Shown in pieces: positions 13,701 through 24,200 of a stretch of 64,000 nucleotides of DNA. The stretch is taken from NCBI GenBank assembly GCA_003586115.2, contig QVOM02000034.1, positions 109,531,610 to 109,595,609 of the forward strand. Direction: 5' to 3'. This DNA is from Salvator merianae (Eukaryota > Chordata > Lepidosauria > Squamata > Teiidae). Under the pieces are notes generated by a model, which saw only the letters and a list, made by a program, of their open reading frames with translations, did not search any database and had not been told where the DNA came from. The position numbers and the translations under genes were made by a program. The stretch's first letter is position 1. Each line of letters starts with the position of its first letter.

Positions 13701-15645
13701 GCTAGTATAGCAGTCGCTTCAAATAGATAAGGAAATGGCTAGTATAGCAATCCTCTGCCTTTCCCAACTCCATGGACCATTTGGGTATCACAGAAGACCT
13801 TGGCGAACTGCTTCATTCTTTATAGTGCTGCCATCATCATCAGAACATCAAAATCATGGGGCCTAGGTTAGGGGATCCAGGAGGACCCCGTTAGATGGTA
13901 ACTGTTTAGGACAAAATGAGTAGATTACACCTCCACTGTATTATGAAAACCACATACCTCCTAGAGCCTGTTAACCTTTCGGACAAATACAAAACTGGGC
14001 TGCATTTATACACCTGTGCGGATTACCACCTGTGCTGGGCAAAGAGCATTTAAACATCCCCCTCATTCTGAGCTAGCTAGAAGCTTCCAGTGCCATCCCA
14101 AGACAGCTGATATGGCCAGATTTTTTTCTGCCACTGAGAGAATGCCATCACATTCAGTTTGCAGCAACCACTCAGAATGAATTGACAGAAGGGTTTCACC
14201 AGCAGCTGCAAACGAATGTAAAATGGCCATAATCACCACTGTCTCCTGTCCCCAAAACAGTCCATCCTGCAGAGGCTGAGACACATCTAGGGCTGCATCC
14301 AGACATCACTTACATATTCCACTATATTTGGTATATTCTGGAATATCCAAATATAGCGGAATAAGTAAGTGATGTCTGGATGCCGCCTAGGTCACCTTCT
14401 TTGTGAACTCAACTCAGAGCAGGTATGGATAAACATGGACCTGGCCAGCCTAAACAGTCTTGATCTCCATCAAGAAATCTCAACAAAATGCAACTTAAAA
14501 TTTTAAAAAAGTGCTCATGGCTGTTCGATATTTCCGAGCAGAGAACGTAGGCTACGGTTTGACAACCTCAGAGCTACATAGATCTATTAACTGCTCCTTA
14601 AATGTCACTAAACAAATGCTACACAGTGGGCCATCCAGACTGAAGAAAATCTCCAGCTACTTCATAATGTTGTCAAGTATTGAAAGAGTTAAGTCAGGAA
14701 CAAAGAGTCACAATGAGTCAGCATTTCTTGACTAAGAGATTTATGATGTTGTTTACATAACTCTAGCTGACAATTGATGACAGTTGATGACGTCATTTGG
14801 AATGTTCATATCTTGTGTGTGTACTGTATAAGAAAGACAGTTTAGTACTTGTTTGACTAGTGAGGTAGAAGGAGTAAGAGAGTTTTTCTCTCTCTGTAGA
14901 TAACTGTAAATAAAGTTTATTAAATGAAAGTATCTAGTCTCTAGATTTATTTGTCTATCTGACTACTAGCTGAGTTTAACTAGTGATCTGACTCCAGGCC
15001 AAATTCCGCTATATACTCTCTGTCAAATGTTACAAACTGAGCTCTGAAAAAAAAAAAACAGCACATAAGCAAAGAAACAGATGAGCAGGGTCACATTGAA
15101 ACCTTAGAAAAAATGACTTAACATGGGTGTAGCCATTCCACAGTAAAGGTCCAGTGTGGAAGCAGCCCTGAGGTGCTAAAATTCTCAGAGAAGCTGAACC
15201 AGCACTGCCCACACACTAAATTTTGTTTGTGGTATCCTTTGCAAAGTCAGGCTGCATCTAGATGAAAACTTTGCAACAAGGTGAAAGGAAAATGTGTCCT
15301 TTCCCCTTGCTTACTCCACAGTCAATTGGAGCTCCGACTGCAGGCAGCTGCCAGGGCTTTCTAAACTGAAAGCAGATATGGTTGCCACAACAGAAAACCA
15401 TAGAGGCTGTGATGATTCCCAGGGAGGGTTAAGCATGGTGTGCAAAAGCATTCCTCTTGTAGGGGAGAAGCATACTTATTTTTATTTATTTTAAGAATTT
15501 ATATCCTGCCCTTTACCATAAGGTCCCAGGGTAGGTCACAATAGCAAAAAAATAAAACATATAAAATTAAAACATATTTAAAATATAATCCTCCCTCCCT
15601 CCTACCCCTCCATCACTGGCAGGACAGCACCTAGATGAAGCTAAA

Positions 15646-15688
<43 letters not shown>

Positions 15689-18600
15689 TCCTTCCTTCCT
15701 TCCTTCCTTCCTTCCTTCCTTCCTTCATCTATCTATTTAAGAATTTATATCCCATCCTTCACCTGAAGGTCCCAGAGTGGGTCACAGCAATAAAATATAT
15801 GGAATAACCTAAAACGTATTAACATATAACTCTTTCCCCCCTCCCTCCATCCCTGGCTGAACAACACTCAGAGGAAGCTAAATATCAAAGGCCCGACTGA
15901 AGAGGTATGTTTTAGCCAGGGGTCTAAAGCCATGGAATATAATGTTGCCATGTGCTTCCCAGAATCCCCCACTTTGAAAGTGAAGTGCCAGCTAAGGCAC
16001 AGTCCAACTGAGAAACAAACCTATGGACATTATATGAATACTGTGCAATTGGGATATTATTGCACATGGAAAACCTCCAGAAGATGGCTATTCCAAAGTC
16101 TGGGGGCCATCATAGAAAAGGCCCTTTTATGTGTCTCTATCCTTTTGCACCTTTGAGAGAGGAGAAGCTACAAGAAGGCCCTCTCCTTGTGATCTCGTTA
16201 TATGGGCAGGTCTATATTGGAAAAGGTGCTCCTTCAGATGCCTAGGGCCCCAAAGGAATTTAGGGCTTTAAATGTTAGCATCAATAGCTTGAATTGGGCT
16301 TGGCAGCAAATAGACAAGCAGTGGAGATCTTCCAAGACCAGTATGACGTACATCCGGCCAGAGATTTCCCTGTTATTTCTGAGTGTGGTGTTATTTCTGA
16401 TCCCATAGGATGAGCCAACAACTGGAATGGATCCTCAGGCTCGACGGTTCTTATGGAACTCGATTGTGAGTGTGATCAGAGATGGCAGAGCTGTGGTTCT
16501 GACCTCACACAGGTAGGAACACAGGAAACTGATTTATACCAATAATTGTTGCTTCCTCTTGCTGGCCGTGGTCTGTGCTGCCTGGCAGTGACACAGGATT
16601 CCAGACAGTGCTTTGGGGAACCACGCAGACTCTTTCCCGATGCCTTTCTCATACGTGCAGGGATCACAGAACATTCTTGCCCTTGGAATGTTCTAAAGGT
16701 CCCTGAGGTGTCTTGGTGTGAAAGGGCAACAGGCTTCAAGCTTGGGAAGCTCTTGCAAGCCAAGTAAAGCTAGTTAATGTTTGCCTGGAACGGAGGTAAC
16801 TGAGTCAACTCCTCCAAGGATACTAAGCTGAAGCTTTTGTTCTTCAATGTGCTCTTCATTTTCTTAACAAAAAACCCATGGCGTCAGATGCTTTTTATGA
16901 AGTGTGTGGAGAAGGCTTAGGCAAACCGGTACTGTATTATACTGAAGTAACTTCTTGTTAGGAGCGGGCCTCTTTGTTCTTAGGGTCCCTCCAGATATGG
17001 GCTAAAACCCAGAATTCTCCCAGGATTATATTGGAAACACCACACGTAATTGTGACATTCCCAATATAATTGCAAGATACGGAGGCGATATTCCAAAATA
17101 TCGCTATTATAGGAAATCCATCTGGCAACGATGCCAGGTTTCCCATAATAGCAATTGCTTATCTCTGTCCATTGGCTCCTTTCACAATTGTTCCTCTTGC
17201 AAATACCTAGATGTCAGCCAAGCACATGAAAAAAAGAAAACAAAGGGAAGTGAGAAGGTGCTTGGCTGATACCTGGATATTTCCAAGAGGAACCACCATG
17301 AAAGGAGCCAGCAGATGGAGATAAGAGCCTGTGATTGCCTCTCCCCTCTTTGTATTAACTGTCTCCCTTTCTACACAGGCCAGGAGCATGGTTCAGGAAG
17401 TCCCGACCCCTTCTAGAACACTCTGTCTGCGTGGATGGAGCAATAAAACAGGATAGGGTGCCAAAATGGCGCCTTATCATGCTCTACTGGTAGACCTCGA
17501 TGACAAGGTCTCCCAGCAGCCTAGGGGCCCTAGTCCACCACAGTGAGCTGAGAGGGGAAGGCACATGGTCCCCTGCTCTGGTATACAGGGGGGCATTTTG
17601 GTGACGCAACAGGGACCACTGCTAGAAGTTGGCATGCTACCTAAACAGGTCCTCCTGGGAACTTTGAAGGCCAGGAACAAAAGGTTCCTTGGTCTTGGAA
17701 GCTAAGTGATAGCTCTGAGGGCTGCTCCAGCCTTCAGAGTTGGCAGCTGGGATGGGATGGCACTTGCCATCTGAAAGGCAGATGGTCTGCCTCACGCCAA
17801 CAGCAACCCATCCCTGTGTGGGGTGACTTACATGTCCCAGGCCAAGGAGGGATAACAAGGATTAGTGGGCAAATGGCTGGGACTGGATGGCTGTTGCATT
17901 ACATTAAGTCTGGAATGCTGTATGCTTGCTTTTGTTATAAGCATGGAAGAATGCGAGGCACTCTGTACACGTCTAGCCATCATGGTGAAGGGAACCTTCA
18001 AATGCCTGGGCACCATCCAGCATCTCAAATACAAGTAAGAGTTTCTTAAAGTTTACTATACCTTAGGAGGGGGGAAAATAGTTGCCTGTTGCAGACCTGA
18101 GAGTCTTCTGTACAAGCCACATGAAATTTGTCATATCCCCCCGCCTCCTTCGTTTCCTAAGGTTCCATTGGTTCTTGGTAGGAGAAAGAATGTCTATAAA
18201 ATGAGCAAGTGATGTTAGAAAATTATTAAAGTATTTGCTTGATTTCGGTGTCAGTCTATTCATTTAGGCTGATTAGATGAGTCTCCAGTACTGGGCCCAA
18301 GGAAAGAGTGGTAGAGCTTCCAGCTGGGATCACATTGCCCAAGCAAGGGCTCCATTGCCAACCACAAAACTCCCTGATCTGTTGTTACTTCTTTTTTTTT
18401 TTCCTGCAAGTCACCAGCTTCCCAACCGGGGCCATTAGCTTTGACTTGCCTCATCTCCTGGGAATGGAAACAAATCTGGTATCAGAGAATGGATTTCTCC
18501 AGAAAGTGACTGTTCATTATTGTCTGTCTTCCACACACACACACAATCCAAAAAATGGCTAAGAAACTAGGTATAACCATATCAGGGCAGTTGTTATAAT

Positions 18601-21265
18601 ATTTCATTACTTTGTACACCTGTATTATGTACAATTGGGCAGAAAAGGAGTTGAATTTCTCCAGAAATGTGTGTGCTGTAATGAAGATAATCACCTTTTC
18701 TGAATTCCTCAAACTGGTAGGTTTACTGCAATTTTAATCACTCCAGCTGTGAGTTTTAGCATTGCTGGTTGTCGCACTTCTGAGAGCATCTCACTTGGAA
18801 ATCAGTTTGTATGTACTTGTCAATAATTCCTGTGGCCTTAGGAAGAATTAGAAGCAAATTGCATTTTTTCTGCATCTTTTTTTCTATGGGGTTTTTAGAA
18901 GTTACTCCCCCTGATCTTTATTTTCCCATAGGCAAAATGATTTGATATTTGCAAATTCGAAATTCATGAGACTTTCTAGGAACTTTCTAGGAGTCTTCGG
19001 AGAGGGGCGGCATATAAATCTAATAAATAAATAAATAAATAAATAAATAAACTTAATTCTAGTGAATAAAGACAGACTACTGTATTTGAAAATATTATGT
19101 ACCTCCATCTTGGCTGCGTGTCCTTCATCTTCTGTGATTAGCATCATTTGTAAAGATGTCTTGATAATAAGACTACAAAAATGTACTGCATGTATCTGAC
19201 TTCATATACATTTGAATACTTCTATATGACTGCTAAAATTATCCATTCATAAAACATGGGCATTTCACAGATATGGAGATGGCTACACTGTCACCATGAA
19301 AATCAAGACTTCTAAACCTGGTCTGCCTCCTGACCTGTCTTTAGCTGAGCAGTTCATGTACGTGAACTTCCCCGGCAGCATACAGAGGGAAAAACATTAC
19401 AACATGCTGCAGTACCAGATAAACGCCTATTCACTGGCCAAGATCTTCCGGCTGATTCTCTCCAACAAGGATAACCTGAATATTGAAGAATATTCTGTCT
19501 CACAAACTACCCTGGATCAGGTAAAAAAAAATAAAAAAAAAAAATCTTAAAATGAATAGCAAGTAAAGGGGTGGGGACCTGGGACAGGCCTTCTCAGTGG
19601 TGTCCCCAGAATATGGAATAGTCTCCCCTTGAGGTGTACCAGGCTCCTTCACTTTATATGTTCAGGAGATCAGTGAAGGTGCACTTATTTACCCTGGCCT
19701 TTGGCTGAGAGTTCCCTCCTCACATTCAGACACTCTTTTTCTAGTGTGTTCATTTTAAACTTTATTTTTTATTGCTGTAACTCGCCCTGAGACCTTTGGG
19801 TATAGGGTGGGATACAACAAAACGAAACCCAAACAAACAAACAAACAAATAAAAATGAGCAACCTGGTTAATAAGTAGGACTTTAGCAATTCTTGATGAA
19901 GTATCTAAGTTGTGGGCTATGTTTGTAGACGAAGTGCATTAATCTGAAATTGCAAAGTAGAATTAAGTATTAGTTTTACGGTAAGATATTGATGGTCAAT
20001 CAATTCCCACAGAACCAGCCAGTCCCAGTTAAGGTACTACATCCCAGTCCTTGCCATAGTCAGAGTGTACCTGCATTTCTGCAGTGGAAGGCGCCCCTGC
20101 TGGAGTGGCTTAGCACAGCCCAGCCAGGGATCAACTAAGATGGCTCCATTTCCGCCAGGGGAGCCACCTTAAAAGGAACGTTTGCACCTGGCCTCTGTGC
20201 ACAGCCACGTCACCCTCTTTTAGCTGACGGTGGCTATTTTGCCACTCTGTGGGGCCCTGTCAGTGAGCAAGGAGGTGGCTTCAGTGCCATTCCTCACACA
20301 CAGTGCTTTAGGTGCCTTTGACAGCTCCCTAGGATGCTATCATCTCCTCCCAGACACCTAGGTAGGGGGATACGTGATGATTCGTCACTTAGGGGCTCAT
20401 CAAAGATGTATTGGCCACTTAGTGGAGTCATGGCCAGAGTTTTGGTTCCTCATGGATTCATCCTACGTTTGTAATAAATAGAGATTCACTTCGTCCTTAT
20501 AAAGCCCTAATGTGGACTTCATAAGAGCTCTTGCTAGTAAAAAGAAGCCTGGTTTCTGCACACAATAAGAACAGCTTCATCAGTCTCAAACCACCCTTCA
20601 TGGAGTACTTCCAGATTACGCTATAAGTAAGATTAATTTCCTTGGGGAAAGAACATTTCCTTCCACATCAATGGGAGAGGTCAACAATAGAAGGTCTTTC
20701 AAAACCAGACAGTGTTAGTTGAAAGCCAAGGACTTGTTCCATAGGAGCATCATGGAACACCTTACCCTACCCTTAAAATCCGTCCCAACATTGTTGCCTT
20801 GTCAGACGCTACTGAAGGCATCTGTGTTGACTCATTCCTGTGAATGGTGGCTTAGTGGCTGGTTAACTATTGTTTTATTGTTAGTAGATTAACTTCGATT
20901 AGTTTTATGAGATATTTTAGTGATGGTTTTGTCTGCTACAGTTTGTTGTAAGCTGGTTTGACATATGCTTGGAAGTAAACAAACAAACAAGTTGAACAAT
21001 TAGGGAACTGTTCAAGCTTATGGATTATTCCCATTTTTTATATGCTATATTCAGAAGTTCTGGATTGCTGAGCCTCCTTTTTTCTAGCAGGGGCAAGTAC
21101 AGCTCTGATTACATAATACAGTTCCCAACTTTTCTTTTATAGGTTTTTGTGAACTTTGCAAAGCAACAGATGGAAAATGAGGACATTCCTTTACACCCTC
21201 GTGCAGCTGGAGGTAATAGAGAGGTGAAAGTTACTCCTGCTTTCAACAGACAAAGAACAGCATAG
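1668..21265 (+). CDS. ABCA4: ABCA4-type retinal ABC transporter, 3' part (11 coding exons)
   Basis: Exons 1668-1791, 7547-7676, 7827-7947, 10541-10603, 11058-11164, 11863-12004, 13111-13245, 16409-16512, 17942-18034, 19271-19520 and 21143-21265 join in frame (1392 bases: 463 codons plus stop). All have AG/GT borders. In order they encode the end of transmembrane domain 2 ([19 protein letters not shown]), an acidic linker, and complete NBD2: Walker [11 protein letters not shown]-loop YCPQFDA, signature [10 protein letters not shown], Walker [15 protein letters not shown]-loop [12 protein letters not shown]. The tail is VFVNFAKQQ followed by [10 protein letters not shown]. Family knowledge: ABCA4 moves N-retinylidene-phosphatidylethanolamine across photoreceptor disc membranes. 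Residues such as [15 protein letters not shown] and LHPRAAG fit ABCA4 better than ABCA1 or ABCA7. The exon sizes 124, 130, 121, 63, 107, 142, 135, 104, 93 and 250 match human ABCA4 exons 39-48 as I remember them. The 5' part of the gene lies left of the window. The final codons are uncertain because a donor-like site at 21223/21224 could lead to another small last exon. Confidence 0.93.
1792..2943. other. ABCA4 intron, no gene seen
   Basis: AT-rich intronic sequence after the 1668-1791 exon. No exon, RNA gene or recognised repeat is visible. Confidence 0.6.
2944..4119 (+). mobile_element. Family A non-autonomous DNA transposon, copy 1 (1176 bp)
   Basis: Ends are inverted repeats: GGCCGCGTTCCGACACGGC at the left; the reverse complement of the right end starts GGCCACGTTCCGACAGCG. 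Flanking bases are TTG on each side (2941-2943 and 4120-4122). The interior is GC-richer than the surrounding intron and has no transposase frame. It aligns along its length with 25553-26558 (same strand) and 40705-41932 (opposite strand). The CCAAT box survives at 3907-3911; the CRE-like site at 3876-3883 has one change (TGACATCA). Confidence 0.85.
4717..4783 (+). repeat. (GT)n followed by (GA)n microsatellite
   Basis: About 38 bases of alternating TG (4717-4754), then an AG-rich run. Confidence 0.95.
4784..6648. other. ABCA4 intron, no gene seen
   Basis: Intronic sequence between family A and family D elements. Short open frames here have no recognisable protein similarity. Confidence 0.55.
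6649..6885. mobile_element. Family D inverted-repeat element (237 bp)
   Basis: Perfect 15-bp terminal inverted repeats (GGCTGCATCCACATG). No clean target duplication. A diverged copy is at 37723-37930. Internal AGATTAGAGGTGGGA-like sequence recurs in both. Confidence 0.75.
7547..7676 (+). CDS. ABCA4: ABCA4 exon: last transmembrane helix
   Basis: Acceptor ctctaag, donor gtaagt, entry phase 1. It encodes [17 protein letters not shown], then the hydrophobic segment [18 protein letters not shown], then HNFCSTR. This matches the PFHW...GKN...GVVYF pattern of ABCA4 at the end of membrane domain 2. Confidence 0.93.
7827..7947 (+). CDS. ABCA4: ABCA4 exon: acidic linker before NBD2
   Basis: Acceptor ggtttctttag, donor gtaatt. 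It encodes [20 protein letters not shown] followed by [20 protein letters not shown]. The acidic cluster is five consecutive glutamates, where mammalian ABCA4 has a mixed Asp/Glu run. Only 150 bp of intron separate it from the previous exon. Confidence 0.93.
7948..10540. other. ABCA4 intron with a degraded family C-like piece
   Basis: Bases 8671-8829 start with gctgtgttcacacgcaatt and resemble the left part of family C elements. A short CA repeat lies at about 9707-9735. The rest is AT-rich with no exon or RNA gene seen. Confidence 0.5.
10541..10603 (+). CDS. ABCA4: ABCA4 exon: start of NBD2 core
   Basis: A 63-base exon between cttcttctag and gtatgt, encoding [28 protein letters not shown] followed by RPGE is the conserved approach to Walker A in ABCA4. 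Confidence 0.93.
10640..10992. mobile_element. hAT-like MITE (353 bp) with 8-bp target duplication
   Basis: Left end TAGAGGTGTGCA and right end reverse complement TAGGGATATGCA are inverted. The element sits between TTTTGAAG (10632-10639) and TTTCGAAG (10993-11000), which agree at 7 of 8 bases. An 8-bp duplication and TAGGGRTGTGCA-type ends fit the hAT superfamily. It lies 65 bp before the ABCA4 exon at 11058. Confidence 0.8.
11058..11164 (+). CDS. ABCA4: ABCA4 exon: NBD2 Walker A
   Basis: Acceptor aattcag, donor gtacgt. It encodes [20 protein letters not shown] and then [15 protein letters not shown]. The ATP-binding P-loop GVNGAGKTT is intact. Confidence 0.95.
11863..12004 (+). CDS. ABCA4: ABCA4 exon: NBD2 Q-loop region
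   Basis: Acceptor tttttctctag, donor gtaatt. It encodes [20 protein letters not shown], then [20 protein letters not shown] and VPEEEVER. The Q-loop glutamine is in YCPQFDA. Confidence 0.95.
12005..13110. other. ABCA4 intron, no feature seen
   Basis: About 1.1 kb of intronic sequence between two exons. I see no mobile element with clear ends. Confidence 0.55.
13111..13245 (+). CDS. ABCA4: ABCA4 exon: NBD2 signature motif
   Basis: Acceptor tctcctgcag, donor gtaagg. It encodes [20 protein letters not shown], then [20 protein letters not shown] and [13 protein letters not shown] is the ABCA-type signature motif; the hydrophobic part of Walker B (LVLL) ends the exon. Confidence 0.95.
14291..14387. 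mobile_element. Family H palindromic MITE (97 bp), 3-bp flanks TAG
   Basis: Almost the whole element is one imperfect palindrome: GGCTGCATCCAGACATCACT at the left, matched by the complement at the right, with gaatatcc-type centre. TAG flanks both sides (14288-14290 and 14388-14390). A longer relative is at about 44884-45020. Confidence 0.8.
14669..15000 (+). mobile_element. Candidate solo LTR fragment
   Basis: Within about 130 bases there are, in order, a perfect CRE palindrome TGACGTCA (14788-14795), a TATA-like box (tgtataag, about 14827) and a poly(A) signal AATAAA (14909-14914). This spacing is like the U3-R layout of a retroelement LTR. The outer ends are not certain and I cannot show a target duplication, so the boundaries are approximate. 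Confidence 0.4.
15475..16340 (-). mobile_element. L2-type LINE 3' fragment, antisense, broken
   Basis: Read on the - strand, 16335-15900 gives a decayed version of the L2 protein end (compare LHWLPIRYRVQFKVL in the copy at 48647) with several stops. The 3' tail resembles gacccgccctgggacctt in reverse at 15765-15795 and again at 15515-15545. The tail region is thus duplicated, with a large TTTC/TTCC microsatellite between the two copies. Confidence 0.75.
15645..15727 (+). repeat. (TTTC)n/(TTCC)n microsatellite
   Basis: A run of TTTC units changes into TTCC units, embedded between two copies of an L2 tail. Confidence 0.95.
16409..16512 (+). CDS. ABCA4: ABCA4 exon: NBD2 Walker B and D-loop
   Basis: Acceptor atcccatag, donor gtagga. 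It encodes [20 protein letters not shown] then [14 protein letters not shown]. The catalytic glutamate follows the Walker B aspartate (DE). The final AG joins the next exon to make the Ser of TSHS. Confidence 0.95.
16983..17370. mobile_element. Family E inverted-repeat element, copy 1
   Basis: Starts gggtccctccagatatgg. It contains the family's internal inverted block (ccaggattatattgg ... ccaatataat) and the repeated caggtttcc/taatagcaatt section. The right end is degraded, so 17370 is approximate. Related copies: 38507, 52647, 61116. Confidence 0.65.
17942..18034 (+). CDS. ABCA4: ABCA4 exon: after the H-loop
   Basis: Acceptor gttataag, donor gtaaga. It encodes [20 protein letters not shown] and [11 protein letters not shown], the conserved MEECEALC segment after the switch histidine. 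Confidence 0.94.
18035..19270. other. ABCA4 intron with a short LINE tail
   Basis: Bases 18965-19052 contain gagaggggcggcatataaat followed by (AATA)n, a LINE 3' end common in squamates. A pyrimidine tract ending ctgcaag at 18409 looks like an acceptor but leads into no ABCA4 sequence. Confidence 0.6.
19271..19520 (+). CDS. ABCA4: ABCA4 exon: C-terminal regulatory region
   Basis: A 250-base exon between catttcacag and gtaaaa. It encodes [15 protein letters not shown], the [17 protein letters not shown] segment and [13 protein letters not shown], all standard landmarks downstream of NBD2. Confidence 0.95.
19561..19858 (+). mobile_element. L2-type LINE 3' end, truncated
   Basis: Matches the last part of the L2 frame at 48647 (AFSVVAPRLWN ... 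[18 protein letters not shown] region) and its tail aactcgccctgagacctttg, ending in an ACAAACAA-type repeat. One copy-specific stop breaks the frame. Located in the last full ABCA4 intron. Confidence 0.85.
19859..21142. other. ABCA4 last intron, no gene seen
   Basis: About 1.3 kb with no recognised exon or complete mobile element. Confidence 0.5.
21143..21265 (+). CDS. ABCA4: ABCA4 terminal coding exon (VFVNFA motif)
   Basis: Acceptor tcttttatag. It encodes [20 protein letters not shown], then AAGGNRE, then [13 protein letters not shown] and TAG. VFVNFA is the C-terminal motif shared by ABCA1 and ABCA4. After AAGG the sequence no longer resembles mammalian ABCA4. A donor-like gtgaaag follows codon GAG at 21223, so the last thirteen codons may be read-through into an intron, with a tiny final exon further on. 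The downstream aataaa at 21601 lies in LINE-tail-like sequence and is only a weak poly(A) candidate. Confidence 0.88.
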   Translation, partial: VFVNFAKQQMENEDIPLHPRAAGGNREVKVTPAFNRQRTA

Positions 21266-24200
21266 AGAAATTCTGCAGTAGCTGAAATAAGGTCCTTAGC
21301 AGCTGAGGACCATTCCCTAACAGATTATTACAAGTACTGAAGATGCTCCTCACATCTTTCCAGTGATAGATCCTATCTGTGGAACTCTCAAAGTACACAT
21401 GGCTCCAAACTTCTTAGTTTTTATACAAACCCAAGACATTTTTTGTCTACACTTTATTAAAAGCACTCTTTGGGGTTTTTAACCTGTTTGTAGATTTGTA
21501 ACTGAACTGTTTTGTGTGCACTTACTTTATACTGTTTAAATTATGTTTGCAAACTGCCTTTTGAGAACTTTCACCTGAAAGGCAGCACATATATTTCTTA
21601 AATAAATTGACAGAGAATGTAATTTTAGGAGCTCCAGGTTGAAACTGTGATGGGCTCAAATGAGTAAATATACTAGGACTTTTTTCTCTGTGTGTACTTT
21701 TTGGGAAGCCGAGAATACCTCTCCTGCTTTTATTTTATGAAAAGAAGAAAGAAGCTGCTATTTTAAAGTAAAGCTGTGAATACATGATTTGGACTGAATT
21801 CAGACGTAACAGCAATAAAATCACACACAGTTTTTATGAAGTCGTGGTAATCAGTTTTGTTATTAGTGGAGAAAAAGGCACCTATTGCCAGCTAAGAAGT
21901 GGCAAAGCTTGACAGATGCATATTTTAATAACACACATGGCTCACATCTGGTAGACTTCATTTTTAATCTGAAAAGGATGTAGCTGCAGGAGTGAAATTT
22001 TTGATGTTTAAGTATTGCTTAAATCCTACTACTAGTTGTGGTGTTTACACTTGTGCCATTTTTCCCCACCATGAAAATATTAGATTGGTGATCTGAAGTT
22101 GTCTTGATATAGCTCATAGTTTTGTATAACTCAAGAAGGTCCTGAGTGTGCTGCAAATTTGTTGTTTTAAAATTTAAAATTTGATGTTTTAAAACGTACA
22201 GGTAATGTTGTATTATTAAGGGCTCACTTAGCCCTTTTTAATATGTTGATCAATAACCTTTTTTCTATCATTTCTTACATAATTCAGTGCTGCAAAACAC
22301 TATGATGACTTTGTTCAAAGCAAGCATTTTTAAAATCGCATTTTTTTCAGTCACAGAATAGGAAAGTAGCAGATAACCTGTTAAACCTAGCAATTTTCAT
22401 TACACAATTGGTGCCAGGAAGGAAGGAAGGAAGGGAGGGAAGGAAGGAAGGAAGGAAGGTGCATTAAGAAGTGAATAAAAGAAATGTTTCAGCAACTGAG
22501 TCCCTCCACAAAAAAACAGACACATAAATGATCTGGAGGAAGTTTTAAGCACACTAGTATGCTTTCGAGTGATCAGATAAGCATGGTAAAAGATGTATGG
22601 TATTTGTATTAAGATGTATCTATCAAGATAGGCAGTCTTTATCCCATAATGCATGCCTTCTTTAATGCCAAGATTGATTTGCCAGAATCAAATAATGTAT
22701 AAAATTTAGCAACCAGCAAATGTCTTTTCTATTGCTATCATTATTGTCTGAATTAGCATGTAAGCTTTAATTTATTGTATATTCTTTCTTTATAAAAGTC
22801 TATGCATTGTTTCTAGAGGAATAAAGTTTATCAAGAAACAATCTCAGCCTCTCTTAAAGTTCTTCAAAGTTTATATTCATTACTCAATATGGTGTGCAAC
22901 AGAGCTTGTTAAAAACACATTGTAACACTTGGTATTAACTATTTTCCATATTTCAAATATTCCAGCATATTTGAAGAGTATGCATTTCTTACGTGAATAC
23001 CTGGGCAGCTCACTCGTGTGCATTTTACTTAAAGAGTAAAGCTGCATCCCCACAGCCATGGAAAAGGTGAGAGACACACCATTTAAGCGGCAGGCACCTC
23101 CCAGCCTGTGAGACTTTGAAAATACACAACTAAAGTTCTGCAGCTGCAAAGGTTCTGCCCGCTGCAGCTTAGCACTAGACAAAAAATGGTCCAGGAGTTG
23201 GCCATTTTGATATGACACTAAATCACAACGAGTAGAAATGGTGCTCCTGCCACTGCTGTCACTCTATACAGCAGTGGCAAGGGCAAATGAGGCCAAATCC
23301 ACCCTCAGACAGCAGATTTTGCACCTCCAGGATCGCCTGTAGGCCTGACGGGGTCAGGAACATGTGCTCACCAGGCCCCATGGATGCACAATTAGTAAAT
23401 AATCCTATTAGGAGTGCCTCACTTTAGCCTGCATATAGGATAATGTCCAAATGCTTTTCTTGTGCAGTGTAGATGGACCCTCTACATTTAAGACCATCCT
23501 GAATTAATCTTTACTAACTTGAAGAGTAAAATGTTTTCAAAGCAGCTTACAAAAAATATACATAAAACAATTGCAATTAGTGGACAAAAGCCAGTGATTT
23601 GACCCATCAGTATTAAACTCCAGTACCAAATACAGCTGAAACAGCCATCCATTATTACAGCAACTCAACAGAATGCATGTTCAATAGAACACACTAATGG
23701 AAGAAGCAAGTTAGGACACTTTCTCCTTCATGATTAATTTTTTTCTATCCTTAGGGAAGTTTCTTCCAAGGGGAACTTGTGTATGTGTTACCTACATCCT
23801 GCCATTGAAAATGCTGCAGTGCCAAGAGGGCAGAATCACATTATTGTTTTCCATATAAAGACAGGTGTCTCTTCTGAATCCTAAAGTTTTGTCATATACC
23901 CTTTCATGACCCATTAAAAATTTTCCATAATAAATGCGTGATGAAGGCAACACACAGAGTTTTCAATCTTTTGAATGCAGTTAACCTGGAATCTTCCCCA
24001 CAGCTCCCTCAGAATGTTTGAACGTTGTCAGAATATTTCCTGTTAAATTCTTATTATTCCTCTTTACCACAGCACCGATGCCAGACCGTTCTGTGAACAT
24101 AGCTCTCCATAGCAAAGGAAGATTGGTTGGTCAGCCAGACAAAACTTATAAATGAGTTTCATGGACAAAAGGCCCTCAGTCATGTGGGGATAGCAATGGA

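Noticed and set aside
18360..18470. Possible ABCA4 exon after the T-rich tract ending ctgcaag at 18409
   Set aside because: The following sequence has no ABCA similarity, and the exons at 17942-18034 and 19271 already join in phase.
1668..21265. ABCA1 or ABCA7 as the identity of the transporter
   Set aside because: Linker, post-Walker and C-terminal residues ([19 protein letters not shown]) and the exon sizes fit ABCA4; the ABCA1-type extended C terminus after VFVNFA is absent.
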